A stretch of 64,000 nt of DNA from Fusobacteriaceae bacterium (lineage in GTDB: Bacteria; Fusobacteriota; Fusobacteriia; Fusobacteriales; Fusobacteriaceae): positions 1 to 64,000 of the forward strand of contig JAISTB010000037.1 of assembly GCA_031272775.1 (NCBI GenBank). Direction: 5' to 3'. The notes under the pieces were generated by a model. That model made no database searches and had not been told where the DNA came from. It saw only the letters and a list, made by a program, of their open reading frames with translations. Numbering within the stretch: the first letter of the stretch is position 1; the number at the start of each line of letters is the position of its first letter. Shown here piece after piece: positions 61,708-64,000 of the stretch. The translations under genes were made by a program, and so were the position numbers.

Positions 61708-64000
61708 ATGGGGAAATTAATCGAAAGATTAAATTTTGGAAGAATCAATGAAAGAGGTACCATGCCGCACTTTCTGGAATTCCAACTGGACTCCTACGAA
61801 GACTTTCTGCAGGTCAACGTGACGCCGGACAGCCGGGAAAACAAGGGCCTGGAATCGGCGTTCCGGGAGGTTTTTCCCGTGGAATCCTCCAACGGGGATA
61901 TCCGCCTGGAATATATCTCCTACGAGCTGCATGAGGCGGAACCACCATTAAATTCCGAACTGGAATGCAAAAGAAGGGGCAAGACCTTCTCGGCTTCCCT
62001 CAAGGTAAGATTGAGACTCATCAACAAAAAAAGCGGAAACGAGATCCAGGAATCGCTGGTCTATTTCGGTGAAGTGCCCATGATGACCGAAAGGGCCACA
62101 TTCATCATCAACGGCGCCGAGCGCGTCGTCGTGACCCAGCTCCATCGTTCCCCCGGCGTGTCCTTTGACAAGGAACAAAACATTCAGACCGGAAAGGACC
62201 TTTATTCCGGCAAGATCATTCCCTACAAGGGCACGTGGCTTGAATTCGACACCGACAAAAATGATTTCCTCTCCGTCAAGATCGACAGAAAGAAAAAGGT
62301 ACTGGCGACGGTATTTTTGAAGGCCGTGGATTTTTTCGAAAACAATACGGAAATCAAAGACTTTTTCCTGGAAACCAAGACCATCAACATCGAATCGGTC
62401 GTGAACAAGTACAAAGACAAGCTTGAGGCCAAAGGGGCCCTCCGGAAATCCATCGAAAAGAGCTTCATCAAAGAAGAAGTTTACGATCAGGAAACCGGCG
62501 AAGTCATTATCGACGCCAACACCGTCATCGACGAGACGATCATCGACATCCTGATCTCGAGCAAAGTGGGCGACGTGGTCTATTGGGAAGTCAAACCCGA
62601 AGACAGTCTCATCGCCAATACGCTTTTGAACGACAATACCCAGACCCGGGAAGACGCCGTTACCGAAGTCTTCCGGAAATTGCGGCCCGGGGATCTTGTG
62701 ACCGTGGAATCGGCCCGGAGTCTCATCCGGCAGATGTTTTTCAATCCGCAGCGTTACGATCTCGAACCCGTGGGCCGCTACAAGATGAACAAGCGGCTCG
62801 GTCTGGACATTCCCGAAAATGAGATTCTGCTGACCCGGGACGACATCATCGCCACCATGAACTATGTGATCGGGCTCAACAACGGCGTCGGCCACGTGGA
62901 CGACATCGACAACCTCTCCAACCGCCGTGTCCGCGGAGTCGGAGAGCTGCTCTTGATGCAGATCAAGGCCGGCATTTCCAAGATGGGCAAGATGGTCAAG
63001 GAAAAGATGACCGTGCAGGAAGCGGCCACATTGACCCCCCAGTCTCTTTTGAATACACGGCCCCTCAACGCCCAGATCCAGGAATTCTTCGGATCGGGCC
63101 AGCTGTCGCAGTTTATGGATCAGTCCAATCCGCTGGCGGAGCTGACGCACAAAAGAAGAATTTCGGCCCTCGGTCCCGGCGGCCTCTCGCGGGAACGGGC
63201 GGGTTTTGAAGTGCGCGACGTGCACGATTCCCATTACGGACGGATCTGCCCCATTGAGACGCCGGAAGGTCCCAACATCGGCCTGATCGGATCCCTGGCG
63301 ATTTACGCCCGGATCAACAAATACGGATTTATCGAGACCCCCTATGTCAAGGTGGTCAACGGGACGGCGGATTTCGGCTTTGTCGAATACCTGACCGCCG
63401 ACGCCGAGGAAGGGCTCTACTTTGCCCAGGCCGATACGACCATCGACAAGAAAAACCGGCTCAAGGGCGATATCGTCTGCCGCTACGGCCACGAGATCGT
63501 GAAAGTCAGCGCCGAAAAGGTGGATTACCTCGACGTGTCGCCGAAGCAGGTGGTGTCCGTCTCAGCCGGACTAATCCCCTTCCTGGAGCATGACGACGCC
63601 AACCGGGCCCTCATGGGATCCAACATGCAGCGTCAGGCCGTACCCCTTTTGCGGACCGAAGCCCCCTATATCGGGACGGGACTCGAGCGCAAGGTGGCCA
63701 TCGACTCCGGGGCCGTGGTGACCTCCAAAGTCAGCGGCGTCGTGACCTATATGGACGCGAGCCAGATCGTCATCACCGACGCCGACGAAAGAAAACACAA
63801 ATACAAGCTCCTGAATTTTGAACGCTCCAACCAGTCCATGTGCCTGCACCAGATTCCCATCGTCTCCATCGGGGAAACGGTCGAGGCCGGCGACATCATC
63901 GCCGACGGGCCTTCGACCTGCAAAGGGGATTTGGCGCTGGGAAAGAACATCCTCATGGCCTTTATGCCCTGGGAGGGCTACAACTACGAGGACGCGATCC
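61708..64000 (+). CDS. rpoB: RNA polymerase beta subunit, N-terminal part (cut by window edge)
   Basis: 764 codons visible from ATG 61708 (AAGGGGTGTG upstream); an overlapping ATG at 61704 is out of frame. Conserved blocks include GKLIERLNFGRINERG at the start, VYFGEVPMMTERATFIINGAERVVVTQLHRSPGV, the rifampicin region QFMDQSNPLAELTHKRRISALGPGGL (about residues 470-496) and HYGRICPIETPEGPNIGLI (about 509-527). The rifampicin-pocket residues look wild type (Q..MDQ..L..THKRR). The gene runs off the right edge in the middle, and rpoC would follow. Confidence 0.97.
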   Translation, partial: MGKLIERLNFGRINERGTMPHFLEFQLDSYEDFLQVNVTPDSRENKGLESAFREVFPVESSNGDIRLEYISYELHEAEPPLNSELECKRRGKTFSASLKVRLRLINKKSGNEIQESLVYFGEVPMMTERATFIINGAERVVVTQLHRSPGVSFDKEQNIQTGKDLYSGKIIPYKGTWLEFDTDKNDFLSVKIDRKKKVLATVFLKAVDFFENNTEIKDFFLETKTINIESVVNKYKDKLEAKGALRKSIEKSFIKEEVYDQETGEVIIDANTVIDETIIDILISSKVGDVVYWEVKPEDSLIANTLLNDNTQTREDAVTEVFRKLRPGDLVTVESARSLIRQMFFNPQRYDLEPVGRYKMNKRLGLDIPENEILLTRDDIIATMNYVIGLNNGVGHVDDIDNLSNRRVRGVGELLLMQIKAGISKMGKMVKEKMTVQEAATLTPQSLLNTRPLNAQIQEFFGSGQLSQFMDQSNPLAELTHKRRISALGPGGLSRERAGFEVRDVHDSHYGRICPIETPEGPNIGLIGSLAIYARINKYGFIETPYVKVVNGTADFGFVEYLTADAEEGLYFAQADTTIDKKNRLKGDIVCRYGHEIVKVSAEKVDYLDVSPKQVVSVSAGLIPFLEHDDANRALMGSNMQRQAVPLLRTEAPYIGTGLERKVAIDSGAVVTSKVSGVVTYMDASQIVITDADERKHKYKLLNFERSNQSMCLHQIPIVSIGETVEAGDIIADGPSTCKGDLALGKNILMAFMPWEGYNYEDAI

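Noticed and set aside
1-64000. CRISPR arrays, insertion sequences, prophage or integrase genes
   Set aside because: I found no regularly spaced repeats, no transposase motifs and no terminal inverted repeats; gene order is continuous housekeeping and metabolic content.

Overview
The window reads as chromosome of an anaerobic, fermentative bacterium. Coding DNA is GC-rich (I judge mid-50s percent by eye), while the gaps are AT-rich and hold near-consensus sigma70 promoters (TTGACA-17-TATAAT). Two adjacent pyruvate:ferredoxin oxidoreductases next to pta-ackA indicate acetyl-CoA to acetate fermentation. There is no ribosomal RNA in the window, so placement is inference: the MORN-repeat (YwqK-like) protein array, the sigma/anti-sigma/periplasmic-helper module, the TRAP transporter and the gene orders suggest a Fusobacteriota-like Gram-negative, possibly an unusually GC-rich one. 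An anaerobic Bacillota member is the main alternative. Nothing looks like a prophage, insertion sequence or CRISPR array.

Layout. 1-4382 (minus): a TRAP transporter operon (dctP-dctQ-dctM) with a Gfo/Idh/MocA dehydrogenase and a 45-residue small protein, followed by a promoter for a gene off the left edge. 4502-6928 (plus): a decarboxylase-arginase fusion whose arginase half has lost two catalytic residues. 6936-13358 (plus): a pyrimidine operon pyrB-K-D-F-C-E followed by ftsY; PyrB carries a PyrI-like zinc domain. 13418-23037 (plus): pta, ackA and two PFOR genes, ending in a strong terminator. 23054-28006 (minus): prfA-prmC-queA-rsmD-xseB-ispA. 28013-29444 (minus): an ECF sigma factor, a membrane protein and a small exported protein behind a sigmaE-like promoter. 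29444-34550 (minus): miaB-rho-LysM/M23 peptidase-ispG. 34612-39974 (minus): dnaX-DUF2232-rplI-dnaB-U32. 40032-47246 (minus): tyrS, nth, an M20 peptidase, dtd, galM, a small protein, a DJ-1 protein, then tlpA, an overlapping 51-residue CxxC microprotein and a polyferredoxin. 47283-48673 (minus): cspA and a short-chain dehydrogenase. 48802-52429 (plus): a candidate small RNA, three MORN-repeat proteins and a hydrolase-fold protein without its nucleophile. 52428-53310 (minus): a TSUP transporter. 53379-57116 (plus): a leader-peptide attenuator, ilvE, an unknown protein and cstA. 57144-64000 (plus): KDPG aldolase, then rpmG-tRNA(Trp)-secE-nusG-rplK-rplA-L10 leader-rplJ-rplL-rpoB, with rpoB cut by the right edge.

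How it fits together. Pyruvate and branched-chain amino acid metabolism (PFOR, pta-ackA, ilvE, a CstA-type transporter) sit with core information processing (replication, release factor, rho, ribosomal proteins, RNA polymerase). The observations most worth checking are: the arginase-like domain missing metal-site residues; the tlpA/microprotein/polyferredoxin trio; the ilvE leader-peptide attenuator with mutually exclusive hairpins; the orphan structured RNA at 48837-48978; the MORN triplet beside a pseudo-hydrolase; and the aspartate transcarbamoylase that carries only the zinc half of PyrI.
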